This document shows, piece after piece, positions 12,101 through 25,123 of a stretch of DNA of 64,000 nt (position 1 is the first letter of the stretch; every line of letters starts with the position of its first letter). Under the pieces are notes generated by a model that saw only the letters and a program-made list of their open reading frames with translations, ran no database searches and was not told the origin of the DNA. Source of the DNA: Dirofilaria immitis (Eukaryota; Nematoda; Chromadorea; Rhabditida; Onchocercidae). The DNA is taken from NCBI GenBank assembly GCA_024305405.1, contig JAKNDB010000087.1, forward strand, positions 6,202,501 through 6,266,500, in the 5' to 3' direction. Made by a program: the position numbers and the translations under genes.

Positions 12101-15100
12101 AAATTAATGCGACAATGGATGGATAAAGAATGTAAGATCGCAAGATTACTGAAGAATTAAATAACTAGATACCTCATGCAACGGATCCAAGTTCTCATTA
12201 CTATCATCGAAGCTACCTTTTTCACGTGACCAATTACATATAAGCCACTTTTTTCAAATCATTGATAAAGTCCATTAGCGGACAAACACTCCCTGGACGA
12301 CTAACTAGAAGGAGTATTTGCGGCCGCCAGTACCTGAAACACAATAAGGAAGGGAAAAGCATCCAACTTATTTTATAATAGAAGGACCCATTTTTTCAAT
12401 TCTAAAAATCCCATCGCATAATACATTAGTTCTTTCTGAATAAGAATGAAATACATACTTCACGTGTTCTTTGCGGACATCAAGAAGAAGAAGATACTTT
12501 CGTACTTGATGGTAGATCAAGGCTTGAGATATAGATCCCCAAGATCCTACTGGAGCCTGGAAAAATATGTCTTGGTAAGGATTTAAAAATATTGAAAGTT
12601 ATAAAAATGAAGCAAGAATGTGAAACAAAAAGAAAAAGAGTACTTGATAATGCAGAATTATAATCAATATCAAAAGTACGATGACGCCAATAGCACTCAT
12701 AGCAGTATCAATGACAAGCATCATTATAATAGTACTTACGACACCAACTGCACAAGTGTGCCACGTGAAATATTTAAAAGTTGGCCTAAAATGATCTTAG
12801 AAGTAGAATTCCGTAAACATCCATTTATATGGATTTTATGGATTTAGATCATCCACTGGGTAATATTAGTTTATAATCAAACATATTTTTTGCTAGTTTA
12901 ATTTCGAAAAGGCTTGCACTTAAATATGTTCAAAGCAAAATTGAATTTTTGGAAAAGAAAAGTCTTGCCGAAAATTTGGGGCACTTGTTAATTCCAGTGC
13001 TAAGCAGGCAATATTAACACCCATATATGACAGCAAGAAAAGATAGATGTTAATTTGGCAATTCTATTCATCGCACCAATCAAGAAAACCAACTGCAAAT
13101 ATTTTGCAAATAATAAATCGTAAAATTCTATCATTATGTCGATTTCTATTTTAATCAAGCAAAGTAATGCAATTTAAAGCATTAAATTCTATTTCACATT
13201 TCTATACGTTAGACATACTTTCTCATAAAAATGTCCTTGTCTTTATATAATCATAACGTGGAACAAAGAAATGAAATAAATAATGATGAAAGGAATTTTT
13301 TAGTGCGTATTTAAGAAAGCTTCCGCAGCGTATTGCAATACCTATACAGAAATTTGATAAGACAACGCATTAAAAAATAGTACCACGACGCAAATCCAAG
13401 AGATGATCACCGACGCAACAGGGTTACCCCCGCTGATTTCGATTTTCGCTAGATGAAACAAGTAGCCAAAGAGCTTGTCATGTGCAACACGATTCAGAAC
13501 ACGAGATGCACCAATCATATTACTCATAGACGAGAAAAATGTTGTCGAGAAAATACCAATAAGAATACAGAGTGGCGAAATATTCACATTCATCATAACC
13601 TTCACATTTCAAAATTCTTTACTCTTTTCATAATTAATTCTCTTAGAATTTTTTTGAAAGAAAAGAAAAATTTCGAACTCAGTAGCACATGCTTCTTAAA
13701 GTACACGCAGAATTAATATAAAAAGAAACAATTTCACATATATTAGAAATTTCTAAAAATTCAAAAGGACAGAAAATATAAAGTTTACCGAATAATTCGA
13801 CTGAAGTAATTCACGACTGCATGTAGCAGCTGTGAAAAATGCCGTAGTAATGTAGACAATTAATGTAACAAAAACAGCTTGTACAGTACCACGTGGAATA
13901 GAAACTGATGGACGAGCTAATTCACCTGACATATTTGCACCAGCCATCAATCCTGCGGCAGTTTGTATATCAGTATTTGAAGAATTCTGGGTCCTTAAGT
14001 TTTTACTTAAATTCTTACTACTACAGTAAAAATAAAAATAAAACAAAATCTCTTAATCTGTTTAGCCAAACATAAACGTAGCATGTATGAGAATACAGTG
14101 AAGTAAGCACAATTAAAATTTTCTACTACTAACCCAATCTACAGGAATTAGCAAGCTTAAAATAAATTTTATAACTCCAACAAAATAACAATTTTACTCA
14201 CATGATTAAATTTCTTTATGAAATCATCAAAAAGAAAAAAAATTATTCCCTATTGATTAATGATAACTTTTAGATACATCAAAACTGTGAACTTCATTAA
14301 ATTTGTTAAATAATTCGATAACTTACCTGTAATACCACTGAATATGATTGAAAACATCAGAGCAAAATCAGTAGGCTTTGATGTTGTATAATCAAATGTA
14401 TAGTTTGTCATCATATTATTAATGAGAGTTGCGAACCTAAATTAGAATTCATCCTGTTGTGAGAGACTTGCAAATAGAAAAAAGTTTTTATCTAATTATG
14501 TTTTCCAAAAAGTTGTTCCATAGTCTCAATAATCCCAACCTTTAATCTGATTTTTCAGGATTACGCAAATAAACAATTGCATAATGCTGTTTAAACTACA
14601 AATCTGCAATCCTTATTTGTTCATTTGGAAGAAAAAACGGAAGAAAATTCCAGTATCTAGTAAATTTATTTGCCAAAAAAAGTTACAAATCTTCCAGATG
14701 TCTAGAAATGCCATCTTAATCTTATTTCTATTATGAATTCGTTGCAGAATTTACCTGAATCCTGTATAAGGTGTGTTCAGTGTCTGATTGAAATCGGGTA
14801 CCTTTTCAGAAGACGGATCTGATAAATTTAATGGAACCTGTGAAAATAAGTGTTTTAAGAATGTTTTCAAAAAATACCGAAGAAATGCAAAAAGGATCTA
14901 GTTAAGAAATCAATGCCGCAAAACAAAAGATTAGTCTCTGAACTTGCATAAAGATTAAAAGGAACTTACCAGATACGCAATTTCATTTGTTTTTGGTATT
15001 GGAACATCAAATGGTGCAATTATAAAAACTGATAACAAAAATGTAACATAGCAAATAGAAATAACACTGAATGTAATAAGAGCTGTTTTAGCAAATAATC

Positions 15101-17216
15101 CAGCTCCAAGAAGACATAAAAGCAGTAAAACAAAAGAGACTAATACACAAAACAGAAATTTCCAGCTGGTGCTAGATGGAAAATCTGAAATAGAATATAG
15201 GATTTATTGCATCAGAATACTAATCTACTGTAAAATTAGCACCTTCACCAATATTTATTGAAACATAATGATGTCTAAACAAAATTATTTAATTCATAGA
15301 TACAAACTGCATGCCAAATATATGACCATTTTATTTTTAATTTTAATTAAATTAATAAATGACTTAGATTTATACTCAGAAATAATTCTACATAAGATCA
15401 TCTGAATGAATTATGAACTACGAATAATGGGAAAACTTACTCTCCTCACCAATATTATTTAATAAAGCTTCAGCAAATCCAGTTACATATAAGGCGCAAG
15501 AAAAAACATTAGCGGTATAAAACAGTAATCCAATTGCACCACCAAATTCTGGTCCCAATGATCTGCTTATCATGTCTGAAAATAAAAACTATTTTTTTCC
15601 AAAATAAAAGAAAGAAAAAAGAAAACAACTTACAATAAACTCCACCACCTTCGACAGCACCATTTGAAGAAATGGCACACAATGAAAGAACAGTTAACAT
15701 AACGATTCCATATGCAAGGAAAAGCTGCGCAACTGTTTGCAGGAAACCCAACTGACCAATGACAAAACCTTGAATAAAATTCACATGGCTTATTTCCTAA
15801 GAAACAGAATTTTTTCTCCATTTTGAAAAGTTTTGAGTTTTAGTTGACTTGGTTTAATTGAAGACGAAAGCTTATAAAAGTAAAAGAATATTTAAAACAT
15901 CTCGGAAATGTAAGCGATAGGATCATAAAAGATGTGAAAATTTTCACATTATTATCGAATTAGCAAACACTAATCAGTGAAAGTATTCGGAATTTTAGTA
16001 AGCAAATTTACTTCTGCAATAAGAGAGAAATCCATGAAATATTTTTCCAAAATTCCTTGAAGATATAATATTCTTCCAAATCAAAAAATTTTACCCATCC
16101 GAAGAAATAGCAAAACGCTAAACATTGAGATTGCTACAGGCGCAAAGACACCGGAAAGTGTGGATAACCCATTCGGTTTCGCTGCATTTACGAAATCGAC
16201 GGAATCTATAAAATAAAACTGTCGGAAACACTGATAAATCTGTTTTACTGTATACTTATATATACATATATCTTGTTTAACTGATGCCTTCGAAATATAA
16301 GGACTTACGAAGACAAGGTCGTTCCTCGGTATACATTTGTGTCGTTCCACAGCTTAATCTCGTTTCTGGATCTATAAATCTTTTATTTAAAAAACTTCTA
16401 TACAACATAATTATTGTGAGAATAAAAAAAAATGAAATTTCGAAAATTGGCAAAACTGAGCGAAAAGATAAACAAGAATATCCTAAAGTAAGCAAGAAAT
16501 AAAAACGAATTATTTCTAAATAAAATACTGTTAACATCAATTAGGAAAAATCAACAGAAAAAGAGATCAATATGAAAACACGCAACATTAATCTATAATC
16601 ACAAATAATCCATTAGAAACCGCATAATGAAATAAAAATCTATAGTGGCTTACGTTTGCTTGAGCCATTTTTTTTGAACTGAATAATGCAATAGACAATC
16701 GAAAGTTTACTGATATGTATTTCTCAAATTTGCATTATGAAATTATTCGAAATACAAGTATTTCAGAGAAAATCAAAATATAGGCTTTCCTTCTACCTAA
16801 TTGAGTTAGATCACATTAACAAAATTTATAAAATATGTTATTCAAAATTTCAAAAGAGAAAGAAATTTTAACAGGTAAAAGGAAAAACGGAATTTTAAAA
16901 GAATGTTTTGAAAACTAATATACTTTTTAGAAAACTTACTGAATTTTTTATGAAAATTCAGTGAATGATGGGTTTTAAAAAGGTTAGAATTGTTATATCC
17001 AAAAAAAAAAATGAAAGCGCGAATATCCATGAAAACAACGAAATCCTCCATACCGGTCATAAGTGGCGCTTTATCTAATTTTCTAATTCCATCATTAACA
17101 GGAGACCCATTTGTGAATGACTGCACTACAGATCCGGTTACATTCCTTGGTAGTACGCCTCCATATGAAGTCGTGAGTGAGCTATTATTGCCATAGATTT
17201 GTGTACAATCATCCAT
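9118..17216 (-). CDS. SLC12A9: SLC12A9-like cation-chloride cotransporter family protein
   Basis: Exons (minus): 17216-17054, 16371-16309, 16205-16095, 15768-15634, 15575-15441, 15184-14970, 14837-14755, 14436-14327, 13952-13789, 13599-13384, 13092-12969, 12785-12644, 12556-12459, 12333-12173, 11985-11888, 11533 to about 11350, 10919-10792, 10698-10612, 10397-10298, 9901-9747, 9672-9561, 9225-9118. An extra exon near 11150-11050 is possible. After a soluble N-terminus, membrane segments follow from [20 protein letters not shown] through [12 protein letters not shown] and [11 protein letters not shown] to [15 protein letters not shown] and [19 protein letters not shown]. The C-terminal domain has [24 protein letters not shown] and the ending [16 protein letters not shown], all typical of the SLC12A9 (CIP1) branch, not KCC or NKCC. 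It is a polytopic membrane protein; its substrate is unproven in this branch. Four homopolymer frame breaks lie in 11939-13041, and the intron after 12969 has a GC donor. The start is an ATG 4 nt behind an acceptor. Confidence 0.88.
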
Positions 17217-17220
17217 TCGC

Positions 17221-17231
17221 CTGCAAATAAT
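17221..17231 (-). promoter_or_regulatory. acceptor just 5' of the SLC12A9-like start
   Basis: On the minus strand ATTATTTGCAG ends 4 nt before the ATG at 17216. It suits spliced-leader addition or a 5' untranslated exon; the exon-like segment at 18175-18286 has the right strand and a good donor for the second option. Confidence 0.5.
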
Positions 17232-17363
17232 ATAAAGGAAGAAAATAACAGACCAAAGACTTCATTAATTTTGAATTGAGTTTCAAATCGAAGTTCTAGA
17301 TTTCATGATATTATCATAGTTACCATACCTACTTATTCGACGCCTTCTGTAGTAGTACAGGAC

Positions 17364-17379
17364 ACGTCATGCATGACGT
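17364..17379. promoter_or_regulatory. perfect 16-bp palindrome with CRE-like half sites
   Basis: ACGTCATGCATGACGT is its own reverse complement. It holds two opposed TGACGT/ACGTCA half sites, the core bound by CREB/ATF-type bZIP factors, around a central ATGCAT. It lies about 150 bp upstream of the SLC12A9-like start in the spacer shared with the divergent TRIM-NHL gene. A role as a transcription-factor site is inferred. Confidence 0.5.
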
Positions 17380-18174
17380 AAGTTACTTCTTGTTAGATGA
17401 ACACAGACATTAAAGAAATTAATTAATAACGTGGCAGAGATTTCCTGTCAGACTTTTAAAGGACGATTTCAGCACACAATAGAAGCAGTTCCACAGACTC
17501 ACCTTTTTTCACTACAAACAGTTCATTCACCGATAGTAAATCTCAGCTAAACTTAATGCATATGGTGTGCGGAGCTAGAAATTACAAAAATCTTTAGGTA
17601 AACGTAAACAAGTGTGAACAGGCGAGATATCAGCAAAGAGCACCATAATGAAGAAAGCAATAACAACGTGCTCACAACCGGTTACTATAGCATTTGAGAC
17701 GGTAAATGATCCTTTCCTACTTTTGGCTTTGCAGATAAGATTTAACGGGTAAGGTAACTTTCAAGCGTTAAATTCTGGAATAGAAAATTAGGGTTATGGG
17801 ACTTCGAAAGATAAAGAGTCAGCGGAATATGGATGTCAAAGATTTTGAACTTAGAAGTGAGACGAACACCGGAAATGAATATGTTCAACTAATACATATA
17901 TACATATATACCTCGATTAATTGAAAAAAACATTTCCACGATTGCTTATAAAAATAAGTGATGCAAAGAATTTTTTATTCGACTAAGAAATTATAGAATT
18001 GGACTGGACACAAGAAGCAAAGATTCAAAAATTGCATGATACGGTAAGGAATACATCTCGGAAAGGTTTTGCTTGAAACAATAAGGAAAAAGCAAAGAAT
18101 AAGCGCACTATGTTAAGAGGTATAAAGTTATTGACTCAAAGTCATCCATACGATTTCTGGCATTTCTAACTTAC

Positions 18175-18286
18175 CACTTTTCTCAACGCGGTGCGGATAT
18201 AGATGACCTCGTTTTGAGCGACACAACTCAGCAATAATGTCTGTCCTGTTCAATGCGTTGTTCCTTTCCCCTCCGTATGTTATCAT
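18175..18286 (-). other. possible upstream or isolated exon
   Basis: A minus-strand frame from ATG at 18286 reads through TDIIAELCRSKRGHLYPH and VEKSG to a near-ideal donor (G|GTAAGTTAG). The next acceptor downstream is the one before the SLC12A9-like ATG, but the phases do not fit a coding join, so it would be a 5' untranslated exon or part of an unknown transcript. No family was recognised. Confidence 0.25.
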
Positions 18287-20155
18287 CTTTCTCTTGTTTC
18301 TATTATTCACATCTTTATGCAATTTCCTTTTTTTATAGAAAAGTAATGTATTGATCAGCAAAAAATGATGACTTTCTCAATGATAGATCATCATGATTTC
18401 TCATTGATAGAAATCATATGGATACGGTTTGTTTTTGACGATTTCATTTCAAACTTAATGAATCTATAATTTAAAAAAATAAAACAAAATGCATATTAAA
18501 TTTCATAGAAATTATCTGAATCTTCCTCCTTCACATACCGTCTCTTTTCAATGTTTAAGTTTCAAGTTCAGTTGCAAGATGTATTTTTACCATTTTCAAA
18601 ATTTGGATTTTTGAAGAAATTGATGATAACGAAGTAATTAAGAAATCAGAATTCACATCTTCATGCAATTTTTTCCCAAAAATTATTGAGAAATACTATG
18701 TTTATGCAAGTTTATCGTATTGAAAAAACAGATTTATCGATGTTGGCGGTGTACTTTAAATCAGTTCATAGTAGCACGAGGAGATAGATTTTAAACATTC
18801 GGACTTTTCAACCTCTCAAAAATTACCTTTTTTTTCTGAATTCTCTATGTTCAGTTTGTTCTCTTACCATTTTCATTAATATTTGAAAGCTCAGTTGAAG
18901 AAATTTTAGAATTGGTTTGTTTTGCTTGGGATTGATTTGGTCTAATTTCTGTTAAGATTTTATACATTTTATAGGTAGAGATCTTACACTCGAGAAGTTA
19001 TAGATAAAAAAGTATGTTTTAAGTAAGTTTAATACTTAGTAATTACTTCGCTAGAAGAGCGCAATTTACATTGCGACACTATAGTTGGCAAATAATTAAT
19101 TAATTAATAAGATATGAAGACGGATGAATTTCCCGTTTTAATATTTTTCTCTTCAAATGTATAGGCATATATATTTTTAGGAAATAATAGCAATACTGAC
19201 ATAGCAAGGATAAACTTCCATCGTAAAACTATAAAGAATATGTTTCAGAGAACTTCACTACTCCTTTCCACGAAACATATAGCAATCGATCATCCCTCCA
19301 CACCTGAGAAATAGATAAAGCGATTGCAAATGATTTGGCCAACCGCTCACTTATTTCATCCCCGAAGCATTTTATCACTAATTAGGATTTCGGATATTCT
19401 CATTCTATACTATTCTTTACAATCGGCCGAACCATGTTTTAGCTTCTGCTGCCTCAGCTGAGAAGTAACTGTTAATAATGAATCCTCATAATTTTGTGAA
19501 GGTTGTAATTTTTTCAAGTACGCAATTTTAACTTGTTTAATATGCCTAGGAATACGAATGTTAATTATTTTACAGCAATATATTAATTATTTAATTCACG
19601 GGATACTTTCAACCAGAAAAGAAAAGGCTTATAATGAAATATTTCATCTTTATTCACACACTTTCAGTTTAAATGATTTTTGGAAAAAAGAGATTGATTC
19701 GTAAAAAATACTTCGTTAATTATTTTTGCACGAGATTTGATTAGAAAATATTAATTCATTTGCTGTCAAATTTTTACATAAAAGTTGTCTCAAATGACAG
19801 AACATGGCTTCATGTTTTTATTTCACTTCAAATAATTATGATCCTTTACAAACGAGAGGATTTTTGAGAAAAAAACTCAACCAATTTACATTTACTAATA
19901 AACTGTAATCTATATTCGCGAAAGGTTATGGAAAGCATTTACAAATTTCTGATAGGGTGCTATCATTCGACATTCAATTAACGATGATGATAATATTGGT
20001 AACAATAATGATATTCTTCCTTAATTCCATTTCCAGAGCTTTCAAAAAGTGGTGGAACTGATGGTGATGATACTAAGATAAATTCACTATATTAGCAAAG
20101 CTTGATCATAGAAAAAATTAATCCTTTTGCTGCACGTTAATCGTGCAGTTAGCAG

Positions 20156-23100
20156 ATGCGGTTTACCCGCGGCCATATGGCTTCAACCTTTATCGAAACT
20201 GTTAATATCAATCTGGAAGATTTCTCAGAAACCTTTCTAACCTGTGCCACATGCTTGTGTACTTACGATCAGGTAATTCTCATTGCTTTTTATCATTAAT
20301 AAGGATCTTATGATCTCTTTCCCAAAACATAATCATTTTTCTTGATAGTGTACATCCATTAAACAAAGACATCGCAGTAAAACAGATGCGAAGTAGCTTC
20401 ATCAATAAATTACACAGAAATCAAAATTCTTTGATAAAATATTTTATATAAGTACATATTCACAGAAAAAATTCTTTATTTATTATTCAGGAACGAAAAA
20501 AGCGAAGCTTCTTCCATGTTCCCATACTGTATGTCTCGAATGTTTGCTCCGCATGGAACAACTACCACAGGTAATCCATGCGAAACAGTAATTTCTGTAA
20601 AATTATAAAAATTGTAATCATAAGATGGTAAGTTGATGCTGCAAAAAATTGGGCTGCTGAATTTTGAATGAAATTCAGTATTTATTGGAACATTATTATT
20701 TCTATGGTGATTTACTAATAATTTGAAGTTAATTCATTTTTCATCTTTTTTTTATCATTCAAGAAACTGAACCAGTAAAATCTGCATCAAACGGAACTTG
20801 AGAGGGAATGAAATTTGATAACAAAAATTATTTTAACAGCTTTTGTTTCTCAAATTGATAAAGGAATACATTTTTGTTAAATGGTTAGTTCAGAATCAGA
20901 ACTACTGCAATAACGTGCTACATTCATTTTCCGGAATTGTTGTAATAACGTGATTTCACTTTTTAGTGAACTCTAGCTCACAGTTTAAAGTTTTTTATCG
21001 TAATAGAGATAAGAGATTCAATAAAGGAGTCAAGACTGAAGATTTAGGAATCTTATAAAGCGCCTCATGAACTGTAAGAATCATGATTTAAACAATTCGT
21101 ATATTCATCTGTGCTCAATATTTTTTTTGCAAAACAAATTACAGGTAGTTGAAACAGGAATCGTACGTTGTCCACTCTGTCGCGAGATAATTACCTTACC
21201 TTGTGGTGGTTCTTATGCATTCCCTTCTTCATTTCTGATTAACCAGCTTCTTGATTTGATGCAGAAACAGCGCAAAGATGTTGTACCCAACTGCTCAATA
21301 CACCAAGAAGAGCAACTGCTCTATTGTGAAGCATGCGATCTCGTTTTTTGTCAGCATTGTAGTTCTTTTTCAATGTAAGTATTGACAATACTCAAAAGTG
21401 AACTCATTTCAGATGTATGATTTTGCTAAGTCTTGAAGTTTCATCAAATATTCTTAAACAAAAGCAAAAAAACTCTTTGATTTAATGTACCAGATTTAAA
21501 TTTTTATTCGTGAAAAAAGAAATGGAAACTTACATTGAAATAAGAGAGAGGATAGAAATATGCATTCTAAACATAAGATTTTTATGAATTAAGACATCTC
21601 TTCTGAGTTCATCATATCAGTGTTATAGGAATTTCTGAATATGATGTTTTTAGGCGTGATTGCTCTGATCATACTGTGATTCCTTTTTCGATTGCAATAA
21701 AGCGCCTATCAGAAATCGTTGTATATAGAGCGAATCAGTGTGTTGCAAACTTGAATACAGCTGCAGCTAATGTGAAATGCGAGATAATGCAGCTGGATCG
21801 AAATGTTGATAATGTTGTTGATGGATTAAATGCGTCGTTTCAAGTAAACATTACATTCATTACGTTATCATTTTTCGCAAAAAAGTTTTCCAGAAAATAG
21901 ATGAAATGGCAGAAAAACTTAAGAGTCGAAATTATATTAAGAAATCGGATAATTTATTTGTCAATATGAGTTTTTTCAAAGGAAACAGAACGAGAAAAGA
22001 GAGAGTTAAAAGAATCGAAACAGGATAATCAGATTTTAGTGAAAAATCATTTTACATGATAGATTACTTATCGGTTTCTAATTGGATATCAGCTTTCAGG
22101 AAATATGCCAATTGGTAGAAAATCGACGTCGTGAACTAATCGATGGAGTTCGAATGATGAGAGATGAAAAACAGAAAGTGTTGCGCGATCAGACAGAACT
22201 AATTGACTCGTACCGTAAGAAGTAATAATTTGTTTTTGTAGTATGACTTTGTTACTTTTACTTACATATAAATCGATTTCTGGCTAAGTATATGAATTAA
22301 GTATATTTGCTAAGTATATCTTGAATCATTTTAAAAGACAACTTCGACTAATTCCCGGTAATTATTGTGCTTATTCCACTGTTAGCGAATGCAGGCTGAG
22401 AGATGGTCCATTTATAATATATCTCTAGACTGGAAAGAGAATTGGGAAGTTGCCAAATGGATGTACGTGAAATAGGAGCACGTACGAAGCGTGTAATGGC
22501 AGCTACCGAAGAAGCGCTTGCTTTAACGGAACCTCGTGAAAATGCTTTTTGAAATTACGCATGGACACCAAAAAATTCTCTTTGGTACGTCATTTGGTTA
22601 CATGGCAACATATTGTAGTGATAGAAATGGCTACGAGTTTGTTGCAGTGATCCAATTAATTTCTTAATTTAAATAAATTTTCAGAAATAGAAAAGTTACT
22701 TAGCCAGTTTGGTGCAGTTTCGGGTTCAACAACATTTCCAGGACAATGTGTTATAGAATTATTAAATACATCTAGTATATGTACGGAAACCTATCTAATG
22801 TTGACTACATATGATGTTAGTGGTAAACGTCGAAATACTGGTGGTGATCCAGTAAAGGTAGAAATTGTCCGGGCGAAATTGAAGCAGCAAAATGCAGATA
22901 GAAATAGAAATGTTGAAAAAACTGAAATAATTGAGGCTACAATAAAAGATGGAGAGAATGGAACGTATTCTATTTGCTTCAAGTGATTTTTGTTTTTTAT
23001 TATTTCTTTCTAATGTAATTTTGTTTGAATTTTCTGTAGTATAAATTGGGATAGTCATTGCTGTGCTGTGAAGTATTGGCGCGATTCATGCTTTCAAACT

Positions 23101-25123
23101 GACCAAATTATTAGTGAATTCTAGATTCCCAAAAGTTTGCGATGCAGTAATTATTTGGTAATAAATTGTAAAGTAAATATTTTTCTAGAGCCTATGAACC
23201 GTGTGAATATTTGATTTACGTAACGATCTTTGGTAGACCAGTGAAAAATAGTCCTTTTCCTGTCAATGTAAGTAGCCATCACTGTCCAAAATGGTATTTC
23301 GGATCTCATGGAGCAGGAGCTCTCCAGTTGAATCAGCCAGTAAAAATATTTCAGGATTTACGAGAACAGATTTATATTCTGGATACTGGAAATAATCGAG
23401 GTTAGTTTTTTTTTTTAAGGAACAACTTCAGTTCATGCTTTTCCTTTTCAGGATTATTTAATTTTTTTAATTTTTTCAGTAAAAGTTCTAAATGTAAATG
23501 GAGAATTTCTGAAGGATATTAGAAGTGAAGGAATTAAAGGTGGTAGTACTGTTGGTATGACAGTTTTACCATCGGGTGATATTTTAACGTTAAATTGGCG
23601 AACCAAAGAACTGTGTAGATGTGATTTGTCTGGAGAGCTTCTGCAGGTTCATTTTAATATAATATTTGTTCTTATATTCTTTTTCCTAATTTCATGAACA
23701 GTCTCCTGGACTATTGTTAAATGGTGAACTAGTTACAGACAATGAGTTTTACCGAATTTGAGGAACCCATTGATCTTTGTGTCGATAGCCATGGACGATA
23801 TCTAATTGCTGATACTGCGCGTGTTAAGGTAATCTCATGAACGAATGTATTTTTCATTCTTTAACATTTAGAGGCACTGAAAATGGTAATTACAGAAAGC
23901 ACCGACTATGGATTTAAAATTTGAGTATTCTCAAATTTTGACCCTGGATTTTTATTTATCAACTCTCTGAAATGAAGTATTGTGAACATTTTAAATAAAA
24001 AAAGTTCTCGCTTTTAAACATTTTAAGACTATCACTTTTTCTCATAAAATTATTTAGATGTAGACAGTTTTCTGTATTTCAAATAGTGTTTAAAAATTGA
24101 GAAAATAATGTCAAAAAAACAATGTTAAAAGAAGTAATATTGAAAGTAATACTAAAAAAGTAAATTAGTAAAGTATTAATAGATTTCATTCTATTAATAT
24201 TCGTTTCAGATATTTGTTTTTGACAATGCATTTCGTCCACTATTCAGCTTTAATGTGATAACTCACGGAGGTTTGTCTCCCATAACATGTGTTTGTGTTG
24301 GCCTTAATGATGATATCCTTGTGGGCACATGTTCTGCGCTACTACTGTATGATGGAGGAGGTCTATTTTTATAAAATTCGAACCGTTTCCTGATGTTTTT
24401 CTATTCATTTTCATCATTTTAATTAATTTATTTTAAATACTATTTAGACTACAATTGAAAATAATACGGATCCTTATACTGAAGAACATTTTACGTTCCA
24501 TGTTTCAAGCAATAAGAAATTTTTTTGCAACAGCAGTGCGATTTTTAGCACTGAATTCTATGAAAATTTATTTTCAGTTTAACATCCTTCTACTTAATAG
24601 GTCGATTTTTACGTGAAATATCATTATGCTCAGAGGCATATTCTGGACGAATGATGGCTCTAGCCTGTTCCGTGTGTTCCCAGACGGAAACATTGTTTCG
24701 GCTGTCGTCGATTCAAAAAAAATCGTGCCTATCTCGTGGTTTGTCAGTATAAGGTACTTTAATTCAAAAAATTTAATATTTTATAATAAGTTGGAGTTAG
24801 TTTTAATTCCAGTTTAAGACAACTTCAAGAAATATAAGGATTGAGTCGTTTATGGAATTGTTTACTTCAGACTTAGAGGAAGAGTATGAATGAATGTTTT
24901 TCTGATGACTTTGTGTAGCAATTTCGAAATATTCTTAATGTAAAAAATCTTCGAAGTAAAGCAGGCTTCGTTTTCAGGGTAATTTTTGTTTTCAATGGAT
25001 AGCTACAGATCACGCCTAAAACGTCCTTGCGGTGTTTTTATTGCTTCCTCACTTAAGTGGAATGGGATGTGTTTCGTAGTTGATTCAGCCACTCACTCTG
25101 TCAAGGCTTTTCATTATAAATAG
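20156..25123 (+). CDS. TRIM-NHL protein (RING, B-box, coiled coil, filamin repeat, NHL repeats)
   Basis: Exons: 20156-20272, 20491-20570, 21145-21374, 21654-21843, 22100-22221, 22429-22584, 22685-22982, 23189-23400, 23480-23646, 23739-23828, 24210-24360, one around 24.60-24.74 kb of unsure borders, 24978-25123. The RING finger is split over exons 1-3: CATCLCTYD, PCSHTVCLECLLR, CPLCREI. The B-box is in exon 3 (CSIHQEEQLLYCEACDLVFC). Exons 4-6 form a coiled coil. Exons 7-8 form a filamin-type repeat ending GRPVKNSPFPVNV. NHL-like strands follow, such as VKIFQDLREQIYILDTGNNR and LCVDSHGRYLIADTARVK, closing with VVDSATHSVKAF. The order matches TRIM2/3 and LIN-41 type proteins, E3 ligases or RNA-binding regulators; the paralogue is not resolved. 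ATGs at 20156 and 20177 are in frame. Runs at 20496-20501, 22546-22550, 22570-22575 and 24983-24987 each seem one base short. Confidence 0.85.

Larger units (their letters stand above)
17223..20155. other. divergent intergenic spacer
   Basis: About 2.9 kb between two genes transcribed away from each other, so it should contain both promoters. It holds the CRE-like palindrome, an exon-like segment at 18175-18286 (-), two near-identical ttctca-tgatag motifs at about 18374-18417, and a 7-bp hairpin (CTGCACG/CGTGCAG, near 20130-20148) just before the TRIM-NHL start. Nothing else coding was recognised. Confidence 0.55.

Noticed and set aside
13300..13383. Extension of SLC12A9-like exon 10 through [11 protein letters not shown]
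   Set aside because: The donor GTG|GTACTA at 13383 joins [14 protein letters not shown] in the right place compared with the family; the extension runs to a stop.
23647..23738. An apparent frame shift between TRIM-NHL exons 9 and 10
   Set aside because: Using the acceptor GTTACAG at 23738 instead of an earlier AG gives an in-phase join with no correction.
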